The position numbers were made by a program, and so were the translations under genes. The notes below the pieces were generated by a model that worked only from the letters and a program-made list of their open reading frames with translations, searched no databases and was not told the origin of the DNA. A DNA stretch of 41,072 nucleotides from Paracoccus binzhouensis (GTDB lineage Bacteria; Pseudomonadota; Alphaproteobacteria; Rhodobacterales; Rhodobacteraceae), in the NCBI RefSeq assembly GCF_016446475.1, contig NZ_JAEHFP010000025.1, positions 1 to 41,072 of the forward strand, written 5' to 3'. Positions 6,672-15,464 of the stretch are shown here, one piece after another (the first letter of the stretch is position 1; each line of letters opens with the position of its first letter).

Positions 6672-8810
6672 TTACCAGGTGCGGCGCAGCGTCACCGCGA
6701 CGGTGCGGCCGGGATTGTAGTAATCCGCCGTGCCCCGCCCGACGACATGCTGCTCGTCCAGCAGGTTGCTGACATTGACGGCCAGGCTGGTGTTGTCCTG
6801 CACCTTGTAGGTGAAGGCCGCATCCAGCGTGACCGACGCATCGGCCCTGCCCGTATCGTTCGAGATCGCGTAATAGTAGGAACCGATATAGCGCGCGCCC
6901 AGGCCAAGGGTCATGTCGCCGCGGCTTTCATTGCCCGGCAGGGTATAGTTCAGCCACAGCGACGCCATGTGGTTGGGAACCTCGGAGAACTCGTTTCCTT
7001 CCACATCCACGCCCCGGATCGGCCCGGACCGCACGACCTCGGACTTCATGTAGGAATAGGACGCGATCAGGTCGAGATTGTTCGCCAGTTCCGCCTTGCC
7101 CTCCAGGTCGAAGCCGCGCACGCGCTGCTCGCCGACCAGTTCGCGGGTGATGCTGCCGTCCGGCTGGACCACGGCGACGGTGACATTGTTCTTGCGCAGG
7201 TCGTAGACCGAGGCCGAGATCAGCGCATTCGTGCCAAGCGGCTGATATTTCACCCCCAGCTCATATTGCTCGCCGCGTTCCGGCTCGACGCCGATGCCCG
7301 GAGGCGCGACGGATTCGACATAGCTGGCATAGGCCGAGATTTCGCTGTTGATCTTGTAGGTCAGCGCGCCGCGGATCGAGGTTTCCGAGAAATCGTCGGC
7401 GGAATGCACGCCGTTCAGCGTTTCCTCGATATCCAGCCAGTCGTGGCGCAGGCCCACGGTCGCGACGAGCCTGTCGTTGAAGGACAGGTTCTGCTGCGCG
7501 AACAGCGACAGGGTCCTGTAGTCGTTGTCGCGCAGCTCATAGGGCTCGGCCAGCGCGCCGGGCGCGCCCGAATAGGTCGGATCCGCCACGTCGATCGGCG
7601 TGTAGGGCCCATAGAACGGGGCGCTGGTGGTCGATGCGTCGCGGAACTCGATGCCGCCCAGGGTGCTGCTGTCGAAGCTTGCGAAGCTGCGGTCGTATTG
7701 CAGGACGACATTGCCGATCAGCTCCCTGGCCGTGGAATCGCCGCCGAAATACCAGCGATCCACCATGGTGCCGACACGCGCCGGGTTGTCCGACAGGTAG
7801 ACATAGCCGAAATCGCTTTTCAGGTCGCTGTAGCGCAGGTTCGCGCGCAGGCTGAGGCCGCTTGCGAATTCATGCTCGAACAGGGCGCTGATGCTCGAGC
7901 GCTCCACGTTCTGATAGTTGAAATCCGGCTCGCCGAAGAAGTCGCCGCGGTCGTATTCGCGGTCCAGCGGATAGCCGCCGCTGTTGGGCGTGTTCTCGCG
8001 CTTCAGGTAATCCGCGATCACGCTGAGCTTGGTCGCCGTGGTGGGCTGCCAGGACAGGCCACCCATGACGAAGGTGGAATCGTTGCGCGAATGGTCATAG
8101 TCCCGCTCGCCGTCCTGCACCTTGGCGGTCAGGCGATAGGCCAGCGTCTGCTCGGCGTTCAGCGTGTCGCCCGCGTCGAAGCCGTATTCCGCGTTCCGCG
8201 GCGATCCGATCGAGCCATAGACCTCGCCGAAACGCTCGAAGCGCGGCTGCTTGGTCACGAAGTTGATCGTGCCGCCCGGATCCGAAGTGCCGAAGAGCGT
8301 CGAGTTTCCGCCGCGGATGACCTCGACCCGCTCATAGGCATAGGGCTCTTCGCGCGTGGCGCGCATCGAGCCCAGGGTCAGCCCGTCGCGATAGGTCGTC
8401 GCCTGGAAACCGCGCACCAGGTAATATTCGTTGCGGTCATCCGTGCCGTAATAATCGGTGTGGATGCCCGCCGAATAGCTCAGCACTTCTTCCAGCGTGG
8501 TGGCCCTGCGGTCGCGCATTTCCTTTTCGGTGATGACCGAAACCGAGGCCGGGGTGTCGAGGATGCTGGTCGCCACCTTGCCGCCGGTCCACAGTTCGCT
8601 GGCCACGATCGAATTTGCGTCATCGTCGAACGCGCCGCTGGCGTTGATGATGACCGGGGACAGGCGATAGGGCGAAGCCTCGGTGCCCGTCCCGACGGTC
8701 TCCGGGGCGGCGGGGTCCTGGGCAAGCGCAGGGGATACGGTCAAGGCGGTGCAGCCCAGCAGAAGGGCGGTCAGGTGGCGGCGCGGGCTGCGCCGGATGT
8801 CGTGTGCCAT
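6672..8810 (-). CDS. TonB-dependent siderophore receptor
   Basis: A 712-residue outer-membrane receptor. A Sec signal peptide covers about 1-30 (cleavage after SPALA), followed by a candidate TonB box near YRLSPVIINA. The plug domain (about 80-190) includes VSVITEKEMRDRRATTLEEV, LVRGFQ and the ERVEVIRGGNSTLFG block, and a 22-strand barrel ends in a terminal Trp (VTLRRTW). The plug pattern resembles FhuA/FoxA-type hydroxamate siderophore receptors, though substrate cannot be set from sequence alone. The gene is divergent from the binding-protein/ABC operon and convergent with the AraC gene. The start at 8810 gives a clean signal peptide, although the ribosome site before it is weak. Confidence 0.93.
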   Translation of the reverse strand: MAHDIRRSPRRHLTALLLGCTALTVSPALAQDPAAPETVGTGTEASPYRLSPVIINASGAFDDDANSIVASELWTGGKVATSILDTPASVSVITEKEMRDRRATTLEEVLSYSAGIHTDYYGTDDRNEYYLVRGFQATTYRDGLTLGSMRATREEPYAYERVEVIRGGNSTLFGTSDPGGTINFVTKQPRFERFGEVYGSIGSPRNAEYGFDAGDTLNAEQTLAYRLTAKVQDGERDYDHSRNDSTFVMGGLSWQPTTATKLSVIADYLKRENTPNSGGYPLDREYDRGDFFGEPDFNYQNVERSSISALFEHEFASGLSLRANLRYSDLKSDFGYVYLSDNPARVGTMVDRWYFGGDSTARELIGNVVLQYDRSFASFDSSTLGGIEFRDASTTSAPFYGPYTPIDVADPTYSGAPGALAEPYELRDNDYRTLSLFAQQNLSFNDRLVATVGLRHDWLDIEETLNGVHSADDFSETSIRGALTYKINSEISAYASYVESVAPPGIGVEPERGEQYELGVKYQPLGTNALISASVYDLRKNNVTVAVVQPDGSITRELVGEQRVRGFDLEGKAELANNLDLIASYSYMKSEVVRSGPIRGVDVEGNEFSEVPNHMASLWLNYTLPGNESRGDMTLGLGARYIGSYYYAISNDTGRADASVTLDAAFTYKVQDNTSLAVNVSNLLDEQHVVGRGTADYYNPGRTVAVTLRRTW

Positions 8811-8978
8811 GGATCAAGGTCCCGCTGGATGTTGTCGTTGCTGCTGGCTGCCCGCGGATCGGAGAGGAACCGCGGCTGGCTGGTCCTGGAATGACGTGCG
8901 CCCCCCGCAGCTGGCGCTGGGGCAGGGGGCGTGGCGATCATGCTGGCGGCGCTTCTAGGGCCGATGGCGCAAGCCTGT

Positions 8979-9020
8979 CTTGTAGAATCCCACTTTTTTT
9001 GTCGGAATCTTTGGGAAAAA
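8979..9020. promoter_or_regulatory. AT-rich dyad in the receptor/ABC divergent promoter, possible iron-control site
   Basis: The 294 bp between the divergent receptor and binding-protein genes is GC-rich except for this island. It contains AGAATCC (8984-8990) and GGAATCT (9004-9010), an inverted repeat with one mismatch around a run of seven T, followed by TTTGGGAAAAAG. Position and context suggest an iron-responsive operator or the promoters themselves. I cannot assign it to Fur, RirA, Irr or IscR. Confidence 0.35.
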
Positions 9021-9104
9021 GCGGATCGCCTGTTCGGCACGGGTTGACGCATGCCCGCTTGCGCGGGAAATCCACGGGCGAACCTGCCAGGAAAGGCCAT
9101 GACG

Positions 9105-10082
9105 ATGCGGATTCTGTGCCCTGTGATGCTGGTCCTGATGCTGACCGCCGCGCCTGCGCTTGCGGATCAGGCCGGGTTTCCCGTCAGCATCCGGCACGCC
9201 TTCGGCACCACGACGATCGCGGAGAAGCCGCGGCGCGTGGCGACGGTCGCCTCGGGCAATCACGAGGTGCCGCTGGCGCTCGGGGTGGTGCCGGTCGGCA
9301 TGGCGGCGGCGAATTACGGCGATGACGATGGCGACGGCGTGCTGCCCTGGGTTGAGGAAAGGCTGGCCGAGCTGGGCGCCGACACGCCGCCGCTGTTCGA
9401 CGAGGGCGACGGTATCGACTTCGAGGCCGTGGCGGCGACCAAGCCCGACGTGATCCTTGCCGCCTATTCCGGGCTGACCCAGGCTGATTACGACACGCTG
9501 AGCCGGATCGCGCCGGTCGTCGCCTATCCGGATTCGCCCTGGACCACCGATTGGCGGCAGATGATCAAGATGAACAGCGCCGGCATGGGCATGGGTGCCG
9601 AGGGCGACGCGCTGATCGGGAAGATGGAGGCGCAGATCGCCGACACGCTGGCCTCGCATCCCGCCCTGCGGGGCAAGACCGCGATGTTCGTGACGCATCT
9701 GGACACCACGAATCTCAGCGTGGTGAATTTCTATACCGCCAACGACACCCGGGTGAAGTTCTTTCAGGACCTGGGCCTTTCCATGCCGAAAAGCGTCGTG
9801 GACGCCACGCAGCCGGGCAGGTTCGCCGGCTCGGTCAGCGCCGAGAATATCGACGCCTTCGAGGATGTGGACATCGTCGTGACCTATGGCAGCCTGCTGC
9901 TGCTGGCCGCGATGAAGGCCGATCCGCTGGTCAGCCACATGCCCGCCGTCGCCAATGGCAGCATCGTCATGCTGAAGAACGATCCGGTCGGGAACGCGGC
10001 GAACCCGACGCCCCTGGGCCTGTCATGGGTGCTGGACGATTATGTCGCCATGCTGGCCGAGGCCGCGCAGAAGGCCGAATGA
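9105..10082 (+). CDS. Periplasmic siderophore-binding protein of an ABC importer
   Basis: A protein of about 325 residues with a Sec signal peptide (about 1-20, ending PALA) and no lipobox cysteine. It is followed by the FecB/FepB/TroA-type fold: IRHAFGTTTIAEKPRRVATV, VPLALGVVPVGM, KPDVILAAYSGLT and a central connecting helix, as in class III binding proteins for ferric siderophores. The start at 9105 is preferred because AGGAAAGG (9089-9096) is 8 bases upstream; the ATG at 9099 would have only 2. It overlaps the next gene by 4 bases (ATGA). It would capture the ferric complex delivered by the TonB receptor. Confidence 0.88.
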   Translation: MRILCPVMLVLMLTAAPALADQAGFPVSIRHAFGTTTIAEKPRRVATVASGNHEVPLALGVVPVGMAAANYGDDDGDGVLPWVEERLAELGADTPPLFDEGDGIDFEAVAATKPDVILAAYSGLTQADYDTLSRIAPVVAYPDSPWTTDWRQMIKMNSAGMGMGAEGDALIGKMEAQIADTLASHPALRGKTAMFVTHLDTTNLSVVNFYTANDTRVKFFQDLGLSMPKSVVDATQPGRFAGSVSAENIDAFEDVDIVVTYGSLLLLAAMKADPLVSHMPAVANGSIVMLKNDPVGNAANPTPLGLSWVLDDYVAMLAEAAQKAE

Positions 10083-11104
10083 CCGGGGCCGCGATCCCCT
10101 TGCCGCGGCGGATCGCGCGGGCGCGGCTGCTGTGGCTGGCGGCGGTTTTGGCCGCGCTGGCGGCGATCTGCGCGCTGTCGGTGGCCATCGGCACCCGGCA
10201 GGTGGGGCTTGACGACATCCTGGCCGGCCTGCGCGGAGAAGTCGGCACGATCGCGCAGGCCGCCGTTTCCGCGCGCATCCCGCGCACGGTCCTGGCCGGG
10301 CTGGCCGGGGCCGCGCTTGGCCTGTCGGGCGCGCTGATGCAGGGCGTGACGCGCAATCCGCTGGCCGATCCGGGCATTCTGGGGGTGAATACCGGCGCGG
10401 CGCTGGCCGTGGTGATCGCGGTCGCGTGGTTCCGGATCAGCGCCGCGCACAGCTTCATCTGGGTTGCGATCCTTGGCGCCGGCGCGACGGCGGTCTTCGT
10501 CTATGCCGTCGGCTCGCTTGGCCGGGGCGGCGCGACGCCGCTGAAGCTGGCGCTGGCGGGCATGGCGACCTCGATCGCCTTCTATTCGCTGGTGGTGGCG
10601 GTGATGCTGACGCGCGGCGACATCGCCGGCGGCTTGCAGGCATGGCAGATCGGCGGTGTCGGCGGGGCGACCTTCGCGCGGATGCGGCATGTGCTGCCCT
10701 TCCTCGCGGTGGGGCTGCTGCTGGCGGCGGCCTCGGCGCGCAAACTGAACTCGCTGGCGCTGGGGGACGAGATAGCGGCAGGACTGGGCGAGCGTGTCGC
10801 ACTGGCGCGGGCAACGGCCGCGCTGTCGGCGATCCTGCTGTGCGGGGCCACGACGGCGGTCTGCGGGCCCATCGGCTTTGTCGGGCTGATCGTGCCGCAT
10901 CTGTGCCGGTTGCTGGTGGGCGTCGATCACCGCTGGCTGCTGCCGTTCTCGGCCCTGACCGGGGCGGCGCTGCTGATCGCCTCGGACGTGGTCGGCCGCG
11001 TCATCGCCCGCCCCGGAGAGCTGGACGTGGGCATCGTCACCGCCTTCATCGGCGCGCCCTTCTTCATCTGGATCGTCCGCCGCCAGAGGGTCCGGGAGCT
11101 ATGA
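10079..11104 (+). CDS. Iron-siderophore ABC transporter permease (FecCD family), first subunit
   Basis: A 341-residue integral membrane protein of the BtuC/FhuB/FecCD fold with about ten segments. Characteristic stretches are RIPRTVLAGLAGAALGLSGALMQGVTRNPLADPGILGVNTGAAL and, near the end, GPIGFVGLIVPHLCRLLVGVDHR, the helix contacting the ATPase. It overlaps the binding-protein stop and the next permease start by 4 bases each, so the four genes are translationally coupled. It forms the inner-membrane channel with the product of the next gene. Confidence 0.92.
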   Translation: MTGAAIPLPRRIARARLLWLAAVLAALAAICALSVAIGTRQVGLDDILAGLRGEVGTIAQAAVSARIPRTVLAGLAGAALGLSGALMQGVTRNPLADPGILGVNTGAALAVVIAVAWFRISAAHSFIWVAILGAGATAVFVYAVGSLGRGGATPLKLALAGMATSIAFYSLVVAVMLTRGDIAGGLQAWQIGGVGGATFARMRHVLPFLAVGLLLAAASARKLNSLALGDEIAAGLGERVALARATAALSAILLCGATTAVCGPIGFVGLIVPHLCRLLVGVDHRWLLPFSALTGAALLIASDVVGRVIARPGELDVGIVTAFIGAPFFIWIVRRQRVREL

Positions 11105-12126
11105 TCGCCGATGCCGTCACCGCCGGGCGCCTGCGCCGCGCGCGCTATCGGGGCCGGGTGATCCGGATCGCGCTGGCCCTGCTGCTGGCGGGGTTCGCCG
11201 TCACGCTGATGCTGGGCCAAAGCTTTACCCCGCCGCAGGAGGTGCTGCGGGTGCTGGCCGGGCAGGAGGTGCCGGGCGCGTCCTTCACCGTCGGGCAGCT
11301 GCGCTTGCCGCGCGCGGTCATGGCGATCCTTGCGGGCCTGTCCTTCGGCCTTGGCGGCGCGGCCTTCCAGATCATGCTGCGCAACCCGCTGGCCAGCCCC
11401 GACATCATCGGCATCAGTTCCGGTGCCAGCGCCGCGGCGGTCTTTGCCATCGTCGTGATCGGCCTCGACGGCGCAGCGGTGTCGGTCTTTGCCGTCCTTG
11501 CCGGGCTTGGCGTGGCGGGCGCGATCTATGCGCTGTCCTTTCGCGGCGGCGTTGCGGGCACGCGGCTGATCCTGGTCGGCATCGGCGTGCAGGCGATGAT
11601 GCAAAGTTTCATCTCCTACACGCTGTCGCGCGCGCCCTCGTGGGATCTGCAAGAGGCGATCCGCTGGCTGGCCGGCAGCCTGAACGGCGCGCAGCTGGCC
11701 CAGGCCCTGCCGGTGCTGCTGTCGCTGCTGGTCCTTGGCGGGCTGCTGATCCTGCGCACCCGGGATCTGGAGGCGCTGCGGCTGGGCGACGACGCGGCCG
11801 CGGCGCTTGGCACCGATGTCGGGTGGACGCGCGCGCTGGTGGTGGTCACGGCGGTCGGGCTGATCGCGGTGGCGACGGCGGTGGTCGGGCCGATTTCCTT
11901 CGTCGCCTTCCTGTCCGGGCCGATCGCGGCGCGGATCGTCGGGCCGAACGGATCGGCCCTGCTGCCCGCCGCGCTGGTGGGCGCGGCGCTGGTGCTGGCC
12001 GGCGATTACGCGGGGCAGTTCCTGCTGCCCGGGCGCTATCCGGTCGGCGTCGTGACCGGGGCGCTTGGCGCGCCCTACCTCATCTATCTCATCATCCGCG
12101 TCAACCGCAGCGGAGGCTCGTTGTGA
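11101..12126 (+). CDS. Iron-siderophore ABC transporter permease (FecCD family), second subunit
   Basis: A 341-residue paralogue of the preceding permease with the same fold: RLPRAVMAILAGLSFGLGGAAFQIMLRNPLASPDIIGISSGAS in the first half and VVGPISFVAFLSGPIAARIVGPNGS as the coupling region. The ending GRYPVGVVTGALGAPYLIYLIIR is typical of the family. The usual RNPL pair is kept in both subunits. It overlaps its neighbours by 4 bases on each side. Confidence 0.92.
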   Translation: MIADAVTAGRLRRARYRGRVIRIALALLLAGFAVTLMLGQSFTPPQEVLRVLAGQEVPGASFTVGQLRLPRAVMAILAGLSFGLGGAAFQIMLRNPLASPDIIGISSGASAAAVFAIVVIGLDGAAVSVFAVLAGLGVAGAIYALSFRGGVAGTRLILVGIGVQAMMQSFISYTLSRAPSWDLQEAIRWLAGSLNGAQLAQALPVLLSLLVLGGLLILRTRDLEALRLGDDAAAALGTDVGWTRALVVVTAVGLIAVATAVVGPISFVAFLSGPIAARIVGPNGSALLPAALVGAALVLAGDYAGQFLLPGRYPVGVVTGALGAPYLIYLIIRVNRSGGSL

Positions 12127-12926
12127 CCGCCCATACCCTTTCCGTGCAGCGGCTGTCGGCCGGATATGGCGACCGGCTGATCCTTGAGGGGCTGGACCTC
12201 GACGTGCTGCCGGGCCGGATGACGGCCATCGTCGGCGCCAATGCCTGCGGAAAATCGACATTGCTGCGGTCGATGTCGCGGCTGCTGGCGCCGCGCGGCG
12301 GGCAGGTGCTGCTGGACGGCAAGGCGGTCCATCGCATGGCGCCGCGCCGGCTGGCGCAGGTGCTGGGCCTCCTGCCGCAATCGCCTGTCGCGCCCGAAGG
12401 GATCACCGTGGCCGATCTGGTCGGCCGCGGCCGCCATCCGCATCACGGCGTCCTGTCCCGCTGGAACCGCGCCGACGATCTGGCCGTCGCCGCCGCGCTG
12501 GAGGCCACGCGCACGGCCGATCTGGCCGAGCGCGCCATGGACGAGCTGTCCGGCGGGCAGCGTCAGCGCGTCTGGATCGCGATGGCGCTGGCCCAGGAAA
12601 CCGACCTGCTGCTGCTGGACGAGCCGACGACGTTTCTGGACATCGCCCATCAGATCGAGGTGCTGGACCTGCTGTCCGACCTGAACCAGCGGCGCGGCAC
12701 GACCATCGTGATGGTGCTGCACGACCTGAACCTTGCCGCGCGCTATGCCGATCACCTGGTGGCGATGGCGGCGGGGCGGCTGCATGTGTCGGGCAGCCCG
12801 GACGAGGTGCTGACGGCGGAGAATGTCCGGGCGGTCTTCGGTCTGGAGAGCCGGATCATCCCGGACCCGATCTCGGGGCGGCCGATGATGCTGCCCATCG
12901 GGCGGCACCGGGTGGCAGGCGCCTGA
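12123..12926 (+). CDS. Iron-siderophore ABC transporter ATP-binding protein (FecE/FepC type)
   Basis: A 267-residue ATPase starting at GTG 12123, which overlaps the permease stop (GTGA). The Walker A is GANACGKST (38-46), the signature LSGGQRQR (142-149) and the Walker B LLLLDEPT (about 162-169), followed by the H-loop in VLHDLNLAARYAD. FepC/FhuC-type marks include LLPQSPVAPEGITVADLVGRGRHPH. It energises uptake through the two permeases. It is the last gene of the coupled set; only debris follows for 1.2 kb. Confidence 0.93.
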   Translation: MTAHTLSVQRLSAGYGDRLILEGLDLDVLPGRMTAIVGANACGKSTLLRSMSRLLAPRGGQVLLDGKAVHRMAPRRLAQVLGLLPQSPVAPEGITVADLVGRGRHPHHGVLSRWNRADDLAVAAALEATRTADLAERAMDELSGGQRQRVWIAMALAQETDLLLLDEPTTFLDIAHQIEVLDLLSDLNQRRGTTIVMVLHDLNLAARYADHLVAMAAGRLHVSGSPDEVLTAENVRAVFGLESRIIPDPISGRPMMLPIGRHRVAGA

Positions 12927-13251
12927 CCCGCCGCAGCAGGAGGGGTCGGATCTGCAGGATCGGCGGCGCGCCCGGCCCAGGGTGCCCACGATGGCGCGAC
13001 GGCCGGAATGCCTGGAAGCGTGCGCCCGATCCAAGCGCAAGACATGGAAGCGGAAGAAGATGTGCGGTCGAAGGCGCCAGCGCGGCCCGCGGCCTGGCAG
13101 TGCCAGGGGCCTTGCGAGGGGCTATGAAGGCCGGTTTCGCTTGGCCATACCGGGAAACCCCAGGCTTCCGATGCTTGACCCGACTGCATCCAGGCCCGGC
13201 GCGATGCCTCGCCATGATCCCAGCCCGACCGGCGCGCCGGTCCAGACGCTC
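12927..13251. other. Gene-free interval after the siderophore operon
   Basis: An open plus-strand frame runs through here into the response-regulator remnant, but its translation up to about 13250 (runs of Arg/Lys, no domain) is not protein-like and no ribosome site fits. No clear terminator is seen. Confidence 0.5.
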
Positions 13252-13839
13252 AAGACGGAACCGCCGCAGTGCATCCGCTTCGTCGAGGATGACCGCGAGC
13301 TCAGCGCGGTTCTGTGCTGTTGCTTCACCAAGCAGGGCGATCTGGTCGAGGTCGCGCATGGCGGGCCCGCGATGCGCCGGGCGCTGTCGGGCAGGGGCTT
13401 CGACCTGATGGTGCTGGAGATGGGCCTGCCGGGGCGCGAGCACGGCCATGCGCCGGCCCGCGAGTGAAGAAAGGGTGCGATACCGGCATCCTGTTCCTCT
13501 CGGCCCCGGCAGGAGGCGCTGGACCGTATCGTCGGGCTTGAAGATCGGCGCCGGCGGTTTCCTGGTCAAGCCCTTCGAGTTGCGCGAGCGTCTGGCCCGG
13601 ATCCGCGCCATCCTGCGCCGCCTTTCCGCGGCCACGACCAGGCCGCAAAGGCGAGGTGGGCCGGATCGGTTTCGACGGCTGGTTGCTGGACCTGACCGTC
13701 AGCTGCAATTGGGCGCCCCATGACTGCTCGGTCGGCGTGATGATCGGCAAGATCCGCCGCAAGATCGGCGGTGTCGGGCCCGAGCCGTGCCGCATCCGCA
13801 TCATCCGCGGCGCCGGCTGCATGTTCTTGCTCGAGCCCC
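13252..13839 (+). pseudogene. Broken OmpR-family response regulator
   Basis: Pieces of one response regulator are spread over all three frames. The receiver start IRFVEDDRELSAVL through FDLMVLEMGLPG (frame of 13252, stop at 13465) comes first. Then TGILFLSA, LDRIVGL, KIGAGGFLVKPFELRERLARIRAILRR and finally RIGFDGWLLDL with DCSVGVMIGKIRRKIG and IIRGAGCMF follow, with the reading frame changing at least four times. The phospho-acceptor Asp, normally in VLDLxLPG, is Glu (VLEMGLPG). In the winged helix, the segment expected between LDLxxxxL and DRSVDVxIxxLRRKI, which includes the recognition helix, is missing. It therefore cannot make a working protein. Sequencing error could explain one shift but not this combination. 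Confidence 0.8.
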
Positions 13840-13909
13840 GATCCGGCGCGGTGCCGGGGCGCAGGCAAGGCCGGTCCAGCACCGCCCGCGCGCTGCCGCC
13901 CTCGGCTTT

Positions 13910-14027
13910 GTCGATGCGGAAATCGCCGCCGCGCCCGACATGGTGCAGGGTGATCCGCGCCCGGTCCCGGGTCGCATCGCGCGCGTTGATCAGCAGGTTC
14001 ACCAGGGCGGTGCCTCGATAGGATCAT
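13910..14027 (-). pseudogene. Histidine kinase ATPase-domain scrap (N-box)
   Basis: On the minus strand, TALVNLLINARDATRDRARITL matches the N-box of histidine kinase HATPase domains (NLxxNAxxA). The preceding bases read DDPIE in another frame, as in the usual DPxxLxxALVNL. Neither the phospho-acceptor His domain nor G1/F/G2 boxes can be found on either side. The fragment faces the response-regulator remnant tail to tail, so both probably come from one lost two-component locus. Confidence 0.6.
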
Positions 14028-14184
14028 CTGTGGACGCCCCGAAGGAAGCAGGAGGGTTTCCAAGCGGCGGGCGCAGATGACCCCGGGATGCCGCGCTCGG
14101 CGGCAGGAGCGTCTGCCCGCGTGATCTGTTGGCTGAGCCTGGGGGAAGCCGTGCGTTCGGCCTTTGTGGCCGGATCGAGTAAAG

Positions 14185-15459
14185 TCAGACAATGCCTCCG
14201 CCGCCGGATGCCGTGCGGGGCCTCTTGGCGGCAACGCGGGCGCGATAGCGCGAGGCGCGGAAGGTCGCGACCGGATCGATCGCCGCGCCGGCGCGCAGCC
14301 GTGCCATTTGCAGGATCGGCTCGACATCGGTGCGGAAGGCCGCGCGCAGCGTCGCCGCCGCCATCAGCGCATCGTTTTCCGCCCGGAAGCCTTCCAGCGC
14401 CGCGCGGTCGACCAGGGAAGCCTGCACGAAGGCGCGCTGGATCTCGCCGGCCGAGACGATCAGGCTTTCGATCGGATCGGTGACATTGTGGCTCTGGTCG
14501 ATCATATGGGCCAGGTCGAGGCCGGGCGTGCCCTCCAGCTCGATCAACTCATTGAAGACCAGGAACAGGCGGAAGGGCTCGATGGTGCCGCTGTCCAGGT
14601 CGTCGTCGCCATATTTGCTGTCGTTGAAATGGAAGCCGCCCAGCTTGCCGGCCCGCACCAGCCGCGCCACGACCATCTCGATATTGACGTTCGGGGCGTG
14701 ATGGCCCAGGTCCACCAGGCATTGTGCCTGCGGGCCCAGTTCCTGCGCGGTCATCAGGCTGGTGCCCCAGTCCTGCACCACGGTCGAATAAAAGGCCGGC
14801 TCATAGATCTTGTGCTCGGAAAAGATCCGCCAATCCTCGGGCAGCCCGGCATAGATCGCCTTCATCGACTCGAGGTAGCGGTCGAATTGCCGCGACAGCG
14901 AGGTCTGGCCGGGAAAGTTCGAACCGTCGCCGATCCAGACGGTCAGCGCCCTGGATCCGATGGCCCGGCCGATCTCGATGCATTCCAGGTTGTGCTCGAC
15001 CGCCTGCCGGCGCGTTGCCGGGTCGGTATGCGAGAGCGAGCCGAACTTGTAGCTGCGCGCCTGGTCCGGCTGGTCCTGGAAGGTGTTCGAGTTCATGGCG
15101 TCGAAGCCCAGCCCGACCTCCTCGGCCTTTTCGCGCAGCAATGCCGGGTCTTCCCTGTCCCAGGGGATATGCAGGCTGACCCGCGGCGTCGCGGCGGTCA
15201 GCTGGTGGATGGTGCCGCAATCGTCCAGCTTGTCCAGGATGCCGTGCGGCTCGCCCTCGCCCGGAAAGCGGGCGAAGCGGGTGCCGCCGGTGCCGGTCCC
15301 CCAGCTGGGAACGGCGACGCCAAAGGACATGGCGCGGGTGGTCAGGGCCTCGATGTCGACGCCGCGGCGCGCCAGGCGGGCGCCAAGGGCCTGGTAATCG
15401 GCCTGCAGATCGGCCTCGCGGGCGGCGTTTTCCACCTCGATCACGGTTGTCTCGATCAT
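14185..15459 (-). CDS. rhaI: L-rhamnose isomerase
   Basis: A 424-residue cytoplasmic TIM-barrel metal enzyme converting L-rhamnose to L-rhamnulose. It is of the Pseudomonas stutzeri/rhizobial RhaI type, not E. coli RhaA. Ligand-type residues line up at a constant offset to the P. stutzeri enzyme: Glu215 (SEHKIYEP), Asp250 and His253 (VDLGHHAP), His277 (FHFND), and Asp285/Asp287 (YGDDDLDSG). Asp321 lies in DQSHN. The start at 15459 lies 5 bases after the rhaD stop; the ribosome site (CCGGTGA) is within the end of rhaD, so the two are co-transcribed. The first gene upstream on this strand is rhaD, as in R. leguminosarum rhaDI. Confidence 0.95.
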   Translation of the reverse strand: MIETTVIEVENAAREADLQADYQALGARLARRGVDIEALTTRAMSFGVAVPSWGTGTGGTRFARFPGEGEPHGILDKLDDCGTIHQLTAATPRVSLHIPWDREDPALLREKAEEVGLGFDAMNSNTFQDQPDQARSYKFGSLSHTDPATRRQAVEHNLECIEIGRAIGSRALTVWIGDGSNFPGQTSLSRQFDRYLESMKAIYAGLPEDWRIFSEHKIYEPAFYSTVVQDWGTSLMTAQELGPQAQCLVDLGHHAPNVNIEMVVARLVRAGKLGGFHFNDSKYGDDDLDSGTIEPFRLFLVFNELIELEGTPGLDLAHMIDQSHNVTDPIESLIVSAGEIQRAFVQASLVDRAALEGFRAENDALMAAATLRAAFRTDVEPILQMARLRAGAAIDPVATFRASRYRARVAAKRPRTASGGGGIV

Positions 15460-15464
15460 GGTCG

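Noticed and set aside
8984..9010. Naming the siderophore-region dyad a Fur, Irr or Iron-Rhodo box
   Set aside because: The sequence does not match any of these well enough from memory to name the regulator; left as an unassigned candidate.
12982..13467. Intact 161-residue response regulator starting at 12982
   Set aside because: The first 90 residues are not protein-like, and the receiver stops halfway at 13465; the remaining domain pieces continue in other frames, so it is a pseudogene.
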